Source: Aphrophora alni (lineage: Eukaryota > Arthropoda > Insecta > Hemiptera > Aphrophoridae). Taken from it: a stretch of DNA of 64,000 bases. Where the stretch lies: NCBI GenBank assembly GCA_963513935.1, contig OY740774.1:87934385-87998384 (forward strand), read 5' to 3'. The notes under the pieces are model-generated. The model was given only the letters and a program-made list of their open reading frames with translations, was not told where the DNA came from and searched no databases. The translations under genes were made by a program, and so were the position numbers. This document shows, one piece after another, positions 22,690 through 34,870 of the stretch (its first letter is position 1; the number at the start of each line of letters is the position of its first letter).

Positions 22690-23070
22690 GTATACGGTGA
22701 GTTTAGTAATCGCAGAAAAAGTCGACCATTTTTTTTTTTTTACTGATCTTCACATTTCATACCTTTAGGAAACCGACAAAGTTATTTTAGACATGGCATC
22801 CGTCCGTTGTCGTACGTAACCATGTCAACGGCCGCAAAAATTAAGATAGAAACATGAAAGTTGTTGTAAGTGTAGTGTATATTCAATCTTATTGAAAATG
22901 GCGGCTATTTTAAATAGCTTTTTGTTCGTATGTCTTGTATTATTCAACTTAATTCAATTCTAAGTATAATTATATCAAACGGACATGAAACGCAAGGATC
23001 AGTCAAATAAACGGACAAAGAATTTTTTGGATTTAAACTTAACCTAAGCTTCTTATACTGGGTAAATAAA
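22690..23070 (-). repeat. Repeat family D copy
   Basis: Reverse-orientation blocks: TATACGGTGAGTTTAGTAAT, CATCCGTCCGTTGTCGTACG, ACGGCCGCAAAAATTAAGAT, AATGGCGGCTATTTTAAATA and TTGTATTATTCAACTTAAT. These match the reverse complement of 39050-39410. Confidence 0.75.
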
Positions 23071-23639
23071 ATTGTAAAAAAATTAAATTAAAAGAGAGAA
23101 ATTTTTTTCGTTATTTTAAGGCAAAAACCCACACACAAAATAACCCCCTATTTTTTTTTTTTTTTTTACAATTTTACTTACCTAAAATAAGAAGGTTAAG
23201 TTTGAATCGCAAAATTTCAAATTTCCTTGAAAGTCTTGACTATTGATAAGTCTTGGTCAGCTAATTTCCTAAAAAGCCTTTCACTCAAGAGATAAATAAA
23301 GTATCAGACAATATAATCAACCATAAAAAGAAACCAGTTTTACAGCCTTTAGGTTTTATTGTAGCTTACGCTAACGTTTGTTTTTTTTCCATTTAATTAC
23401 TTCTCTAGAAGAAATCTCTTTTGTAAAATCATATAAACGTTAAGGAGTTGCAGTTTAATTGTTTCCCCCGCAGATGGCAGCACTCTAATTACTTTGTATG
23501 TTTATCTGAACACATTTACAAAACCATTATTGGTTATCTGTCTACGGTGTAATTGCAAAAAACCAGATTAAATAAAATAATTATTTCTTATTCGTTACTG
23601 ATAAGAGAGAGTTAAACTCTTGACGATTTCTTGATTTTA

Positions 23640-24850
23640 AAACACACAGAATGTAGACTATTGTAGACTAAATTGCATTAATAGTTAATAGTACATAATA
23701 AAATGATAAATATTGGTGATTACTTACTGGTCATATAATAATAATTAGTAACACTGAAATTTACAATTACCTGTAAACAAACACTATTAAACGACGTGAC
23801 AATATATGACTGGGCTACAAAAATAACAAACTAATATTGGACAATCGTCGCGCTAGTCATTGCCTAGTGCACTGAGTTGAGGATGGAAAACTACATCCCC
23901 AATGTCGTATGTAAAATAATACATCTAAATATTGGTGATTACTTACTGGTCATATAATAATTATTAGCAAAGAGATTTACAATTAATTTCCCTATACCAG
24001 TATTTTCGTAAATTTTATTATTATATATTAGTAAATCCCATTACCTGTAAATAAAGGCTAATAAACAACGCAAGAATGTATGACAGGGCTACCAAAATAA
24101 CAAACTAATATTGAACTATCGGTTCGCTACTCTGCTGTAATATTATATGTAGTTTTCCATCCTCAACATCTTATTAATATTTTATAATCTAGTCAAGTGC
24201 CGTAACGAATCAACGAGGACGCTTTTTTATATCCTCCACTTATAAATCTTAGTAAATTCTATTACCTTAACACTATTTAACTAAGCGAAAATGTATGACT
24301 GAGCTCCCAAAATAGGGAACTAATATTGAAGACCTCGTCTTGCTTGTCTTACTGTACAGTACTAAGGCAAAACTGCATCCTCAATATCGTATTTATCTAA
24401 ATCATTAAACAAGAAAATAAACATATGGCGTAGCGATTCAACGCGAACGACTTTTCATATCCTACACTTATTATTACATGATATAAAAAATCCCATTTCA
24501 TATAGACACACAACATTAATTGACAAGAGAATGTACTACTGAGCTACCAAAATAACTAAATAATATAGAATATCAGTGCGTTTGCCACTCTATACTGCAC
24601 TGAAGCAAGTGTGGAAAACTACATATCGTGTCTATTAGTAAATCTATAATTAATCGTTGCAGTCACAACTAGTCGTAGCAATTCGAGGACGTTTTTCGAT
24701 GTCCTACAAAATACGAAGCTTACTAAACAATAGCATGGATAGCTTTAACGATTATATTGCTTCCTTATTAACGTTTACAAATATTTGCACTATTTCGTTT
24801 ATAAAAATAATTAATTTTATATAATTGTAGGATGAACAATCACATCCTAT
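23640..24850 (+). repeat. Cluster of four diverged family B units
   Basis: A repeated order of blocks: ATTGGTGATTACTTACTGGT (about 23712 and 23931), CCATTACCTGTAAATAAA-like (about 23768, 24032, 24262), TATGACTGGGCTACAAAAAT-like (about 23807, 24075, 24294, 24535), ACTAATATTGAACTATCGG-like, then CATCCTCAATATCGTAT. Spacing between equivalent blocks is roughly 220-270 bp. The last unit continues into CGAGGACGTTTTTCGATGTC and ends at TTGTAGGATGAAC near 24830. The units are diverged, so this is an old tandem amplification or repeated self-insertion. Confidence 0.75.
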
Positions 24851-26289
24851 ATGAAAAACTCGCCAGTAAATTAATAACATAGGCCTACACTATACACACA
24901 AATCTTACCAAATTAAAAAAGTTCCAAACAATTCATATTTATTACTCTTCTTAGATTTCAACAAAGATGCAACTCACTTATAATTCACTGTTTGTAAATA
25001 AGCTTTAAAGATAAACCTTCATTTTGTAATAAAATATCCTGCCATCCATTCCAGAATTCATTAGTTTTTCATCTCTTGAAGGAACAATAGTCAGCTAATG
25101 CTCCTTTACAGGGACAATTGTGAATCGTCAAATATTTGACAAGGAGACGTCAGTAGTAAAGCTGAAACCCACACAAAGGGGAAATCTTTTATTTTTATCT
25201 CCGGTGATGTTTGAGATTAGTATTACAGACTCATTTATACAATATCGAGACTTCATTGTGATGGCGAACAATCGATTATTTACTTTGTTTCTCTCGCGTA
25301 CAGAAATAAATTTTAGAATTCGAATTTTACTGTTTGATTACGTAATAATGAATAACTAGAGGCATGACGAGTTGTGCGTGAACGATTAATTATTATAGAG
25401 TGACTAATACTATGTTATTGAGGATGTAGTTTGTCGTTATCGCCTTTCATTACAATACGAAATTATAAGAACGTTAGTATTTAATATTAGATATATTTAA
25501 AACCCTTCTATACATTCTCGTTTAGTTTAATGTTTGTTTAACAGGTAGTATATATTGTGTGATTAATAAATAAGTGTTGTGGAAACTGTTAAATCTCGTT
25601 GGTAATTATTATGTATGAATAGCAAATCACATAACTACTTAGATTAAAAGATCACAATAATTCTAGCTCTCCAAACCTGGATTCGCTACCTCTGGTCAAC
25701 ACCAAACATTTGTGAGCTCGAAACCTTTTGCACAAATAACCTCAGCACTAGCCACTGGATGAATTGAAGTCTCAGATGTGTTTTATGCACTATTAATTAT
25801 TAATGTATTTTAGTCGTGTCTATAATGTTTCATTCGACTGGCATCCATCGAATCGGCACTTTGTAAACATCATTGAATTTTAAACTTAAGGAAGTTGCAT
25901 AGAACATGATGTGAAGCTTCAATATGTGGGTCGAACAGTTGTAGTTTTGTGGGTTTAGTTCAGAATGCGCTAGTGTGGTAGGAGTTTGAGCATGATATAT
26001 GACATACTGTTTCGAAGTTAGAGTTTTAAACCATACAATAGAGATAGGTTATTTATTATAGATATGACATTTGATTGGTTTTGTAGTAAGTTTAAGTATG
26101 TAACAACATAAAAAATAAAAATAAATCATTTCGTTTCTCCCGTTTGATTTTAATTAATTACATTGCCATTGTTAGAGGAGTAAGACAGTAATTTTAATTA
26201 AATATCAAGTTTAGTACATATATACAACCATATAACACCTCTTTTTGTCCTTGCCCTGAATTAAATCTACCCCCTTAATAAACCCTTCG
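24851..26289. other. Intergenic with small family B pieces
   Basis: Family B fragments lie at about 25380-25430 (GATTAATTATTATAGAGTGA; TTGAGGATGTAGTTT) and, in minus orientation, 25788-25860 (ACTATTAATTATTAATGTAT, TTTTAGTCGTGTC). A 79-codon frame at 25120-25359 has no recognisable motif. Confidence 0.5.
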
Positions 26290-26815
26290 CTATATAAAAA
26301 AATGTAATTTATACTTTTTGACACCAATTAAAAACAAATCCTTCATATGCTGAACAAAATAACAAACCAGACTCTACAGTTTGGGAATCACAATAAGGGT
26401 TGTTTTTTGTGTGAAATGAACAGGGTTTATTAAAATATGCACGACATGTGGAGTGAATTGTTGTAACACAGAATGTTGGCGTCAAACATGTTAGTCAAGT
26501 TGTTTCCAGTTCAGTTAAAACATTCGAGTGGGAGTGACGTAGAAATATAACAATTTTATTGTGATAGTTTGTCACTGATTATATTATTTAATTGTTTTAT
26601 TAATATTCTTGTAACAATATTTTATGAGCAAGAACGTGTTTATACATTGCGTGTTACAACGCCCTGGGACGTCGTAGATGACAAGAGGGTAACATAATAA
26701 AACTGCAATTTATGATGTTGAAAAATAAATTATGTTTAATCGTTTAGGTTGTAATTAAAACTAAAGGTGCATAAAAATTGAATTAACTTTCTCATACAAC
26801 CATTCACAGATAATG
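26290..26815 (-). repeat. Repeat family C, near-complete copy
   Basis: Reverse complement of the 6140-6645 copy over nearly its full length, from GACACCAATTAAAAACAAAT through CACGACATGTGGAGTGAATT, AACATGTTAGTCAAGTTGTT and GCGTGTTACAACGCCCTGGG to CTTTCTCATACAACC. Confidence 0.88.
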
Positions 26816-27674
26816 TCTATGCTATGTCTATTAAATACTAATCAAATAAAACTCTGCATTGTCGAAAATGCCGGTTGTTGTTAATGAAAAGTGAAGATCA
26901 ACCATGGAGACCGTCTTATTTTGTAGATGGAGATTTAAACTTGCTTCACACGTGTAATAACTCATCATAAACATATTATAAAATCAAATCAAGTTTAAAT
27001 GACACCGTCAAGGTTTGGACTAATCTTTAATAGTAATGTTCTACTTTGCAATTATGACGGGTTTGGGCTATTAATCTTCAAATATCACCAAAATTTAAAC
27101 GAAATCTGTTCAGCTGGTTTTGAAAAAAATACGTATTTTCAGCTGTATAACCGATTTGTTTGGTTTTCCGATAACTAACCAATCGAATTTTTTTTGAGAG
27201 CTTATTGGCGGCTACTTTGATTGAACTCCTAAGAATCGATTCTGAAAAACACTGAAGACGTTAACACGGATATTTCCGAACTTCAAATCGATTTTTGACT
27301 CATTACGTAAGTTTATACTGCGTGTATGTGAGAAAGTAGAATAGAGAAAAGAATTTCTGTTGAATTAATTCAAAATTGCAGCCGTTCAAAGCTTAAAACG
27401 GAGATCAGCAACTGCAGTTTTCAAGACAAATGAAACAATTTTGAACACAGTAAACTTACCAGCACAAGCGGAGAGAAGGAGGGACATAAAGAGGATATCC
27501 GTTAGCGTGGCGTTACAGTCACGTTTAGATTGAGCTGCAAGTCTGGGATGTTTATCAAAAAATCCTTAAATATAATAAGTAAACACCTATATAAAGGATA
27601 TAGGCTATTATTGAAATTGGATAAGAATGAATTGAAGGATGAAACATTTACTTTCAGTAATACGTCAAAAGTAA

Positions 27675-27676
<2 letters not shown>
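26816..27676. other. Intergenic with weak family H pattern
   Basis: About 27040-27310 carries AAATTTAAACGAAATCTGTT and related blocks of the weak family H. No gene. Confidence 0.45.
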
Positions 27677-27733
<57 letters not shown>

Positions 27734-27743
27734 CTCTCTCTCT
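27677..27743. repeat. (CT)n microsatellite
   Basis: A CT array with one interruption (CGCTC near 27730). Confidence 0.97.
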
Positions 27744-28179
27744 AAATGAAGAACACATTCCAAATGTAATATTCACGAATCTTGTGAGAATGATTTATTT
27801 ATCCAAGTGTAATGAAGAGTTGACGAGAAGCGAAGATGAGCGAAGTTTGAAGAGTGTTCAGTGCTTGAAGAGATAATGAGCAGGCGTTGGCTTTAATTAT
27901 TACTTTAAGAAGAAATGTACGAGTCTCAAAAGATTAAATAATGTAATTTCGAAATTTGCTGAGGAAAAATGTACTGAAGAAAAGTTCCTTTAGAGACTAC
28001 TAATTAGTAAATTAGATTGGGATGGAGTGTTTTGACTTGTTATTCAAATAAAATGTAAGTTTATTTTGTTACACTAATAGTGCAACGATTGATTATAGAG
28101 TGACAATATGCGCGATATTGAGGAGGTGGTTTTCCGTCCTCGTCTCAATTCTCGGGTAGTACACAGTAGCAAGCGCGGT

Positions 28180-28400
28180 TAAAACATTCGAGTGGAGTAA
28201 ACATAGCGTACAAATGTAGCAATTTTATTGTGATATCTGTTAGTGATTATATTGTTTAATCACTTTATTATTGAAATTGTAACACAACTAGTGTCATGAA
28301 GTTTTTTTAGCAGGAGAAGTAATTTATACGTTGGATTTTGCAAAACTTTAGGCCATCGTGGACGACATAAGGGAGAAATTGTAATTATATTTTGTGGAAA
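28180..28400 (-). repeat. Repeat family C, 5' part
   Basis: AAAACATTCGAGTGGAGTAA, GTACAAATGTAGCAATTTTA, GTGATTATATTGTTTAATC and a truncated terminal part. It sits next to a family B trace at 28080-28150 (GATTGATTATAGAGTGACAA). Confidence 0.7.
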
Positions 28401-28580
28401 ATCCATATATTTGTAGGCTATAAATCGTGTATTTTATGTCGTCCTTCTTATTTTCCCTTTTTGACTAACGACTACTGAACTAATATTTTGGACTGAAAAT
28501 AGTTTTATTTGATTAATTTCAGCCGAACCTTCCGCATCTTTAGCATTGCTTTAACTTCTTCTAACCCGTATCGGATTAAC

Positions 28581-29700
28581 TCCGTTTTAAAAAGCTATTT
28601 ACGTACTGCTTCGTCCCTCAAGGGAGTCGTAATATATAACCCGAGTAATCTCCCCTCTCTTCAACTCGTGCGCTCCGCCCTCTTCTGCGATTGGTTTAAA
28701 TTGTGTTGCAATATTATTGAAAAATTTGCACATTTTTAGGAACCAATCAGGACGTAAATAGCTTTTTTAAAATAGAGTTCTTGCGTAACACGTTTATAGA
28801 ATACTAGGAATGTCAAAAAAATGACTACTTAATTTAAATAAACCTCATGGATGTAATATAGCAACTACATTAAAAAAAAAAAAAAACTATTTACGTACTG
28901 TTTCGTCCCTCAAAGGAGTCGTCTTATAACCGAGTGTCAGCCCCTCACCCTTGTCTGTAGGCTCCGCCCTCTTCTGTGATTGGTTTACATCGTTTTGCGA
29001 TGTTATTGGTTAATTTTCACAATTTCAGAGACGAAAAAGTAGGTAAATAACTTTTTTAATGGAGTTCATCCGAAACGATTCTATTGAAGTTTAGAGAATG
29101 CTAGGAATGATAGAAAAAATGTACTTAAATTAATTATACATCCTAGCAAAAATATAGCAACTCTATTTTCAAAAATTATTTACGTACTGTGTCGTCCCTC
29201 AAAGGAGTCGTCTTATAAACGAGTGACCTCCCTCACCTCTGTATGTAGGCTCCACCCTCTTCTGTGATTGGTTTACATAGTTTTGCGATGTTATTGGTTA
29301 ATTTTCACAATTTCAGAGACGAAAAAGTAGGTAAATAACTTTTTTAATGGAGTTCATCCGAAACGATTCTATTGAAGTTTAGAGAATGCTAGGAATGATA
29401 GAAAAAATGTACTTAAATTAATTATACATCCTAGCAAAAATATAGCAACTCTATTTTCAAAAATTATTTACGTACTGTGTCGTCCCTCAAAGGAGTCGTC
29501 TTATAAACGAGTGACCTCCCTCACCTCTGTATGTAGGCTCCACCCTCTTCTGTGATTGGTTTACATAGTTTTGCGATGTTATTGGGTAGTTTTCAGTTTT
29601 ATAGACGGAAAAGTAGGTAAATAGCTTTTGAAGAGAGAAATCATCCGAAACGCGTCAGAAGTTAAGAACTTGATTAGAAGAATTTTCTTAAATTAATTTT
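28581..29700. repeat. Tandem array of about 289-bp units, each a MITE-like module
   Basis: The block ACGTACTG starts at 28601, 28893, 29182 and 29470, giving spacings of 292, 289 and 288 bp. Units 3 and 4 are nearly identical; unit 1 is the most diverged. Each unit opens with an AGCTATTTACGTACTG-like block and about 150 bp later carries its complement (CGTAAATAGCTTTTTTAAAA in unit 1), so each holds a MITE-like module with inverted ends. Inside the module are the GC-box-like CTCCGCCC (CTCCACCC in units 3 and 4) and GATTGG, an inverted CCAAT motif. No coding capacity; the 76-codon frame in unit 1 is not maintained in the others. Confidence 0.93.
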
Positions 29701-30559
29701 CCACTCTAGTTTAGTGGAATGTTAGAGTTTAATGTTTTTACACAGTTTATATTAAAAAATACACCAGTAACTATTAAAATATTTTACACACCCATGTTTA
29801 CCAACATATTAAACAATTTTAGTTATTATATTGTCAGCTGTCGTCCATCAAATCTTTGACATATAACTTTTTATACAGATTTCAATACGTAAAACTATCG
29901 TTATTCGTTGAAATATAGAAAACATTACGGTCTATTAAGCAAATGGATTCTCACAAACAGGTAGTCAATGGATATGTAATACGTAAACAATATCAGAGAG
30001 ATCAATTGTGTCGTCACACGCTTTCCATTGTGTCCATATGTAAACACTGCAATCAAATTAAATTATTTATGTTACCGTCGACTAAAAGACTCACTTTTAT
30101 GTTTTATACAAATCAATTCGTTTAGATTATTTTATTACTTTCTATATGTAGTAAAGCGAAAACTATGAAGTGCCTTGAGTCCAAAAAAGTGGTTTTGGAA
30201 TTATGTTTATGCGTCTATTCACGTCTGTGATCTATTCAAAATTACAGGCTAAAAAAAAAATTAAAAATCAGTTTATGTGATTTTTGATCAAATCTTGATT
30301 AAAAGTATTGATTTCTATAAAAATGTTAATCATGAATTTATTTTCTACGGTTTTTGTTTGTATTTGTAGTAAAAGTCTAGCTGATTTCTTTCATATACTT
30401 TTTTGTTTCACACTTTTTGTTTCGTTTTTATTTGTATGATTTTACTTCATAATTTCAGGTTTTGATGGGACTCTTCATATTTGGGTGGAATTTAAGTTTA
30501 ATAGTTATTTCTATGTTTTTTTTTCTATGAATGTCTGTGTGAGTGTGTGTATATATATA
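29701..30559. other. Intergenic, nothing recognised
   Basis: AT-rich DNA without supportable genes, ending in a short GTGTGTGTATATATA stretch where the next transposon inserted. Confidence 0.5.
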
Positions 30560-32537
30560 CAGGGTGTCAATAAAGTATCGGAACGAATGTATATTTAAGT
30601 TGCTATTTGACTTTGAAAGTTACTATTTGACGATCGATCGCTCGCTTTAAGATTTCTGCCGAAGCATAAAGGTTTGAACATTTTGAACAGGTTTTTTTTT
30701 TTTTTTTTTTTTTTTAATTCAGGGTGTTCCAAATATATACGCAATAGTTTGTGTCACTATCATTTGCTGTTAAAAAGTTAAGTTTTAAAGTGTAAGTTGA
30801 ATATTCACTTGTCATTGTAGAATTGAAATGAATTTGTCATGTATGTTTGTACATCTGAAACTGTGTGTAAATAGTACAACTAAATGCAGTAGTTGTTTTA
30901 TTTTGAAATCAAGAGCTTTAGGAGAATAAGTATGGGATACCTTTAACTTAAACTTACAACAAATGCTCGAACTGCTTTCCTTCAGCGGTTTGGCAATGAG
31001 GTAATCTGTAGTAGTAGGATCCCAAAACGTTCTGCAGCAGTTCGGGTGTAATCATTGCAGCTCTTTGAATAATAGGGTTCCTTAAATCACCAGTGTCTAT
31101 AGGTTTATTTTGATGTATTTTGTGTTTTAAATTACACTCTAAAAAGAAATCTAATGAACGTGCTGGCCATTCTATCGGCCTCCTTCTCCCGATCCATCTT
31201 TGAGGGAATATTTCATTTAAAACTTGTACTGCAAAGTGAAAAGGGACTCCATTTTGGTGAAACAAACGATGTTGAAATTCGATCCTTTCAACCTCTGGAG
31301 CAATCCTGTTTACCAACATGTCGTGAATAGATTCCATTTAACTTTCTTTCAATGATGAATGGCCCAATGATGCTAACACCAGATTTCCTGCACATACATT
31401 ACCTTCTTCAGAACGTTGCGTGAGTGCGAGACACTCCAAAGTCTGCAAATGTGCGAATTCACATTCCCTAATGATCTTGAACGTTGCCTCCTCAGAAAAC
31501 TCTATTCTTTTGGTTCCTTAGTAGTTTGGGCATCAAAATATCACAAAAACCCATGCGTCTGTCGAAGTAATCCTCATCGATTTCATGAGAATGTTTAACT
31601 TTGTATGGATGGACGTATTAGCTTTCAAAACGTTGTAAACAGACCTATAACTGATGATGATGCTCATATGCTAATTTTCTAACAGAAGGATGGGGATCTA
31701 CCACGACAGACTGTAACACGTCTCCTCATTAGTAGCGTTCTTTCTTCTTTGGGAATCCTATTTCCTCAAAAACCTGTACAGTCCTAAACACAGTTGATTT
31801 TGATATAGGAGGTCGATTTGGAAGAGTACTATTAAATAAGTACCTTATTGGTAAAATCGAACTCAATCCTTAAACCCACGCATCATTAGTAGAACAATTC
31901 TCTCGTCTTTCGTCAACTCCATCGTTCACTTCAAGTACAAAACTAGTTTAAAGGCAAGTTAAAAAGAAAACACTCAGATAGATGGTCAAATGAACACTGG
32001 AGCACAGTGAATAAACAGGTTGTTTATTGATAAGTCAGTCCAATGGTGGCTGCGTAAAGCTAATAACAATTAATTTTAAAAAACATTTTCCATCTTTCAG
32101 ATAGTTCAATAAAACCAATATTGATACTAATTTAAATACTGAGAAAATATAATACCTAGTAACTTGATTTTTCAACAGATTTAGATGACAAAAATATACC
32201 TATCTAATTGATAAAAGGCATTCCTAATTTTCTTCTCAGACTAAACTGTACATGTGAATATTCCAAATAACATTTTAAAACTGATAACAGTAAAGGATAA
32301 GCACACAAACTAAACTTCTATTAACGTGGTTTTATCTGGAGAGTCAGAATTATGGTATATAAACATTTTTACGTTTGAAATTTATGAGAAAAAACATCTT
32401 TCGTACATTTTCGGATCATTTTTTTCACACCTTGTAGATAGCTTCGGCAGACACCTTTAAAATAAGGGGTCGATCGTTTTTAAAAGTCAAACAGCAGATG
32501 AAATTTACAGCCGTTACGATACTTTCTTGACACTCTG
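30560..32537 (-). mobile_element. Complete but inactive Tc1/mariner-type transposon
   Basis: The left end, CAGGGTGTCAATAAAGTATC, and the reverse complement of the right end, CAGAGTGTCAAGAAAGTATC, are flanked by TA on both sides (30558-30559 and 32538-32539), the standard target duplication of this superfamily. The terminal inverted repeats extend imperfectly for about 100 bp to a shared TCTGCCGAAGC (30654-30664 and its complement at about 32440). Between them lies a single transposase relic on the minus strand. The element is 1978 bp long. The ends have diverged by scattered substitutions, in keeping with the degraded gene. A long T run at about 30690-30715 is a later expansion. Confidence 0.92.
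30954..31922 (-). pseudogene. Degraded DUF4817-class transposase (DDE/D family)
   Basis: Reading leftward from ATG 31922, the N-terminal domain is plain: MELTKDERIVLLMMRGFKD, then a stop. The second part of the domain follows (NRPPISKSTVFRTVQ), then LQSVVVDPHPSVRKLA, RSVYNVLKAN, and HPYKVKHSHEIDEDYFDRR near 31600. The first catalytic block reads FSEEATF where the family has FSDEATF, so Asp is replaced by Glu. The last 127 codons are open (31337-30954). Their second catalytic block reads FHQNGVPFH where the family has QQDGAPPH, so Asp is replaced by Asn. LDFFL keeps the third acidic position, but the preceding PDLTP-like residues are deleted, and the C-terminus EHLL-stop is typical. Several frameshifts and stops lie in between. 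The family cuts and pastes its own element; this copy cannot be active. It lies alone inside the terminal repeats at 30560 and 32537. Confidence 0.92.
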
Positions 32538-33289
32538 TATATGTATTTCTATAAAAGTGTCATGATTAGGACATTGCGCTATTTTTTTATATAATAGACG
32601 TAATTTTTGTGAGATCTTGTGTTCAAATATTATTGTATCTAATTTATCTCACAAGTCAAGCTCAATATTGATTTATAAATAGGGTGAAAGTAGTTTAAGT
32701 GCATTTAAAGAATAATTTCCGTATGTCAGATCGTTCATTTTGAAACACCCCGTATAGAAACATTATTGGCAATACGAATATTATTCTTTGGTCGGTATTT
32801 AGTTTTGTGGATTTGTATGTGAGAAAAATAATGCAAACTTCTTTACACTGTTTATTTAAATTACTCCAGATATGTTTGTAATACATTTTATAATTGTTAC
32901 AGGTAAGGCGTAGTTGAGCTGTGGCACTTGTGAGTTGAAACTTTTTAGAATCACCTAGAAGTAGAATTTTTAGTTTAAGAAAGGCATTCCTCTCCTCTTC
33001 GAAAGCCATTAGTTAGCTTTGACCAATTGATAGAGACATGAGCTTATTTCCATTAATATGTTATATGGGAAATAATGTTTGTTAAATGCAAATCAATCAA
33101 ATCAAATATTTTAAATATTAAAGTACACAACTTATAGTAGCGTATCCGCAAAGTTTCTTGCTGATTAAAATATTGTCAGACGATTTTTTCCTTGATTGTT
33201 TAAAAGCGGTAATCTCTCGGTAATCATCGCCATATAAAAAAGAAGATAAATTAAATAAGCCCTAGCTTCGAATAATTTAATGACGTCAG
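32538..33289. other. Intergenic with one solitary transposon end
   Basis: At 32738-32756, TTTTGAAACACCCCGTATA is the reverse complement of a CGGGGTGTTTC-type terminus. I could not find a matching partner end. The 104-codon minus-strand frame (32695-33009) has no recognisable motif and runs through this terminus, so I do not call it a gene. Confidence 0.45.
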
Positions 33290-33990
33290 TTGTTAGGAAA
33301 AGAACAAGAGTTGGTCAAGAGAGACAAGATAGAAAAGAAAGACATATAACCCAGACTACATGGAAAAAAAGTTTTTTTTCTTCTTCTTGATATTTCGTAG
33401 TTACAATTTCAAACAAAAAGTGACGACTTAAAACGTGTATCTACCAGAATACTTAAGTTTTATGACTTGTTGTTTAAAGGGGAAAATCTATCGGTCATCA
33501 TCGTCTTATAAAAAAAGGAAGAAAAAGACATAAAATAAAGTTATCGAATATTCTAATAAAATCAGCGTTATAAAATAACAAGACCTAGTGAAGAGAGACC
33601 AGACAAGAGAGATTATGAAAGAGACAAGAGAGGCATAAGTTATAATCCAAGAATAAATGAAAAAAATTTTCCCTTCTTGTTGAAATTTTATAGTAACAGT
33701 TTCAAGCAGAAGGTGATGACTTAAAACGTGTGTCTACAAGAACACTTAAGTTTTATTCCTTGTTGTTTAAAGGCTAAAAACCTCTCCGTAATGATCGTCT
33801 TATAAGAAAAGAAAAAAAAAAAGAAAGAAAAAAAAAGAAGAAGAAGAAAAGAACGAAATCTAGAAACCCTTCTTGCTCTCGAATACTCTAATAGCGTCAT
33901 GGTTTGTAAAGAACAAGAGTTGGTCAAGGGAGACCTGATAGGAAAGAGAAAAAAGAGGCATATAACCCAAGACTACATTAAAAAACAATA
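33290..33990 (+). repeat. Family A in tandem: about three head-to-tail units
   Basis: AAGAGTTGGTCAAGAGAGAC-type blocks occur at about 33305, 33590 (degenerate) and 33915. The linking stretch GTGACGACTTAAAACGTGT occurs at about 33419 and again as GTGATGACTTAAAACGTGT at about 33712, and TTGTTGTTTAAAGG at about 33468 and 33761. The unit is thus about 300 bp and is repeated directly, unlike the dispersed single copies. An A/G-rich stretch (about 33808-33857) has expanded in the last unit. Confidence 0.85.
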
Positions 33991-34619
33991 GGACTATTTG
34001 AAAACTACAACTAAAGCTAGTAATTTTAGAAAAATATCCAGATGTAAACTCCCTCTATCTAAAGCTTCTTGTTACAACTAAAGCAGGACTTGGACTCCAG
34101 AGAATATATACCAAGTTTAAACTACATAAAATCTATTATCAAAGGAAAATACTGACTAGATGAATAGGTTATTGCACTTCTCTTTCTGATATGGTGTATT
34201 AAGTCCCATAAGAGTTACAGTAAAGCTTACAAAAAACACAGTTTATTATATACGTCATAAAATAGTTCAATTTCTGTCCACAAATCTAAAAGGTTTTATA
34301 ATAAATTCAAATGTTGCTTTATGAAATCTTTTTACTATGCAATCGAATCTTGTATTAAATCCCCATAAGAATTTTGTTAATTGAGTGTACTCAAATAATA
34401 GAAAAGATATACGAGTTTAGAAATTTGAAAAGTTAAAAAAAAATATGTATGTAGTTTCAAAAAAAATGTATTTTTCAGTTTTGGTTTGCATTTTAAATAT
34501 TTAAGAACATAGGTAAAAAAATGACCCCCTCACGTTAGTTCTAACAGGTTAAATCAGATATGGCGAAAAAAATGATATATAGTGGAAGTATAAAAAGGAA
34601 TTGTTCAAGAGGAATTTTT
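33991..34619. other. Intergenic, nothing recognised
   Basis: No coding signal or assignable repeat. Confidence 0.5.
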
Positions 34620-34870
34620 TGTACTTGTTTAAAGACGAATAACCTCAATCTTATAAAAAAGAGGAAGAAAAGAACATAAAATAAAGACTCCCTTATTTTC
34701 AATAATCTAATAGCGTCAGGGTCGGGAAATAACAAGGGTTAGTCAAGAGACCCCGGATAGGTAAGATTAAAGAAAGGCATGTAACCCATGCCTATCTGAA
34801 AAAGGTGTAAATCCAGCTAGGATCCTCGGAATTGCCAAGCCAGTAATTACCACTGAAGGATGAGGAATTT
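34620..34870 (+). repeat. Repeat family A copy
   Basis: TTGTTTAAAGACGAATAACC, AGAACATAAAATAAAGACTC, CTAATAGCGTCAGGGTCGGG, AGTCAAGAGACCCCGGATAG, GTGTAAATCCAGCTAGGATC and CTCGGAATTGCCAAGCC, in the usual order and nearly complete. Confidence 0.9.

Noticed and set aside
25120..25359. Host exon after a CTCCTTTACAG acceptor-like site
   Set aside because: The frame stops immediately after the putative acceptor, and the 79-codon frame that follows is compositionally like random AT-rich translation.
32695..33009. 104-codon minus-strand gene
   Set aside because: The frame runs through a transposon-terminus sequence near 32750 and has no recognisable domain.
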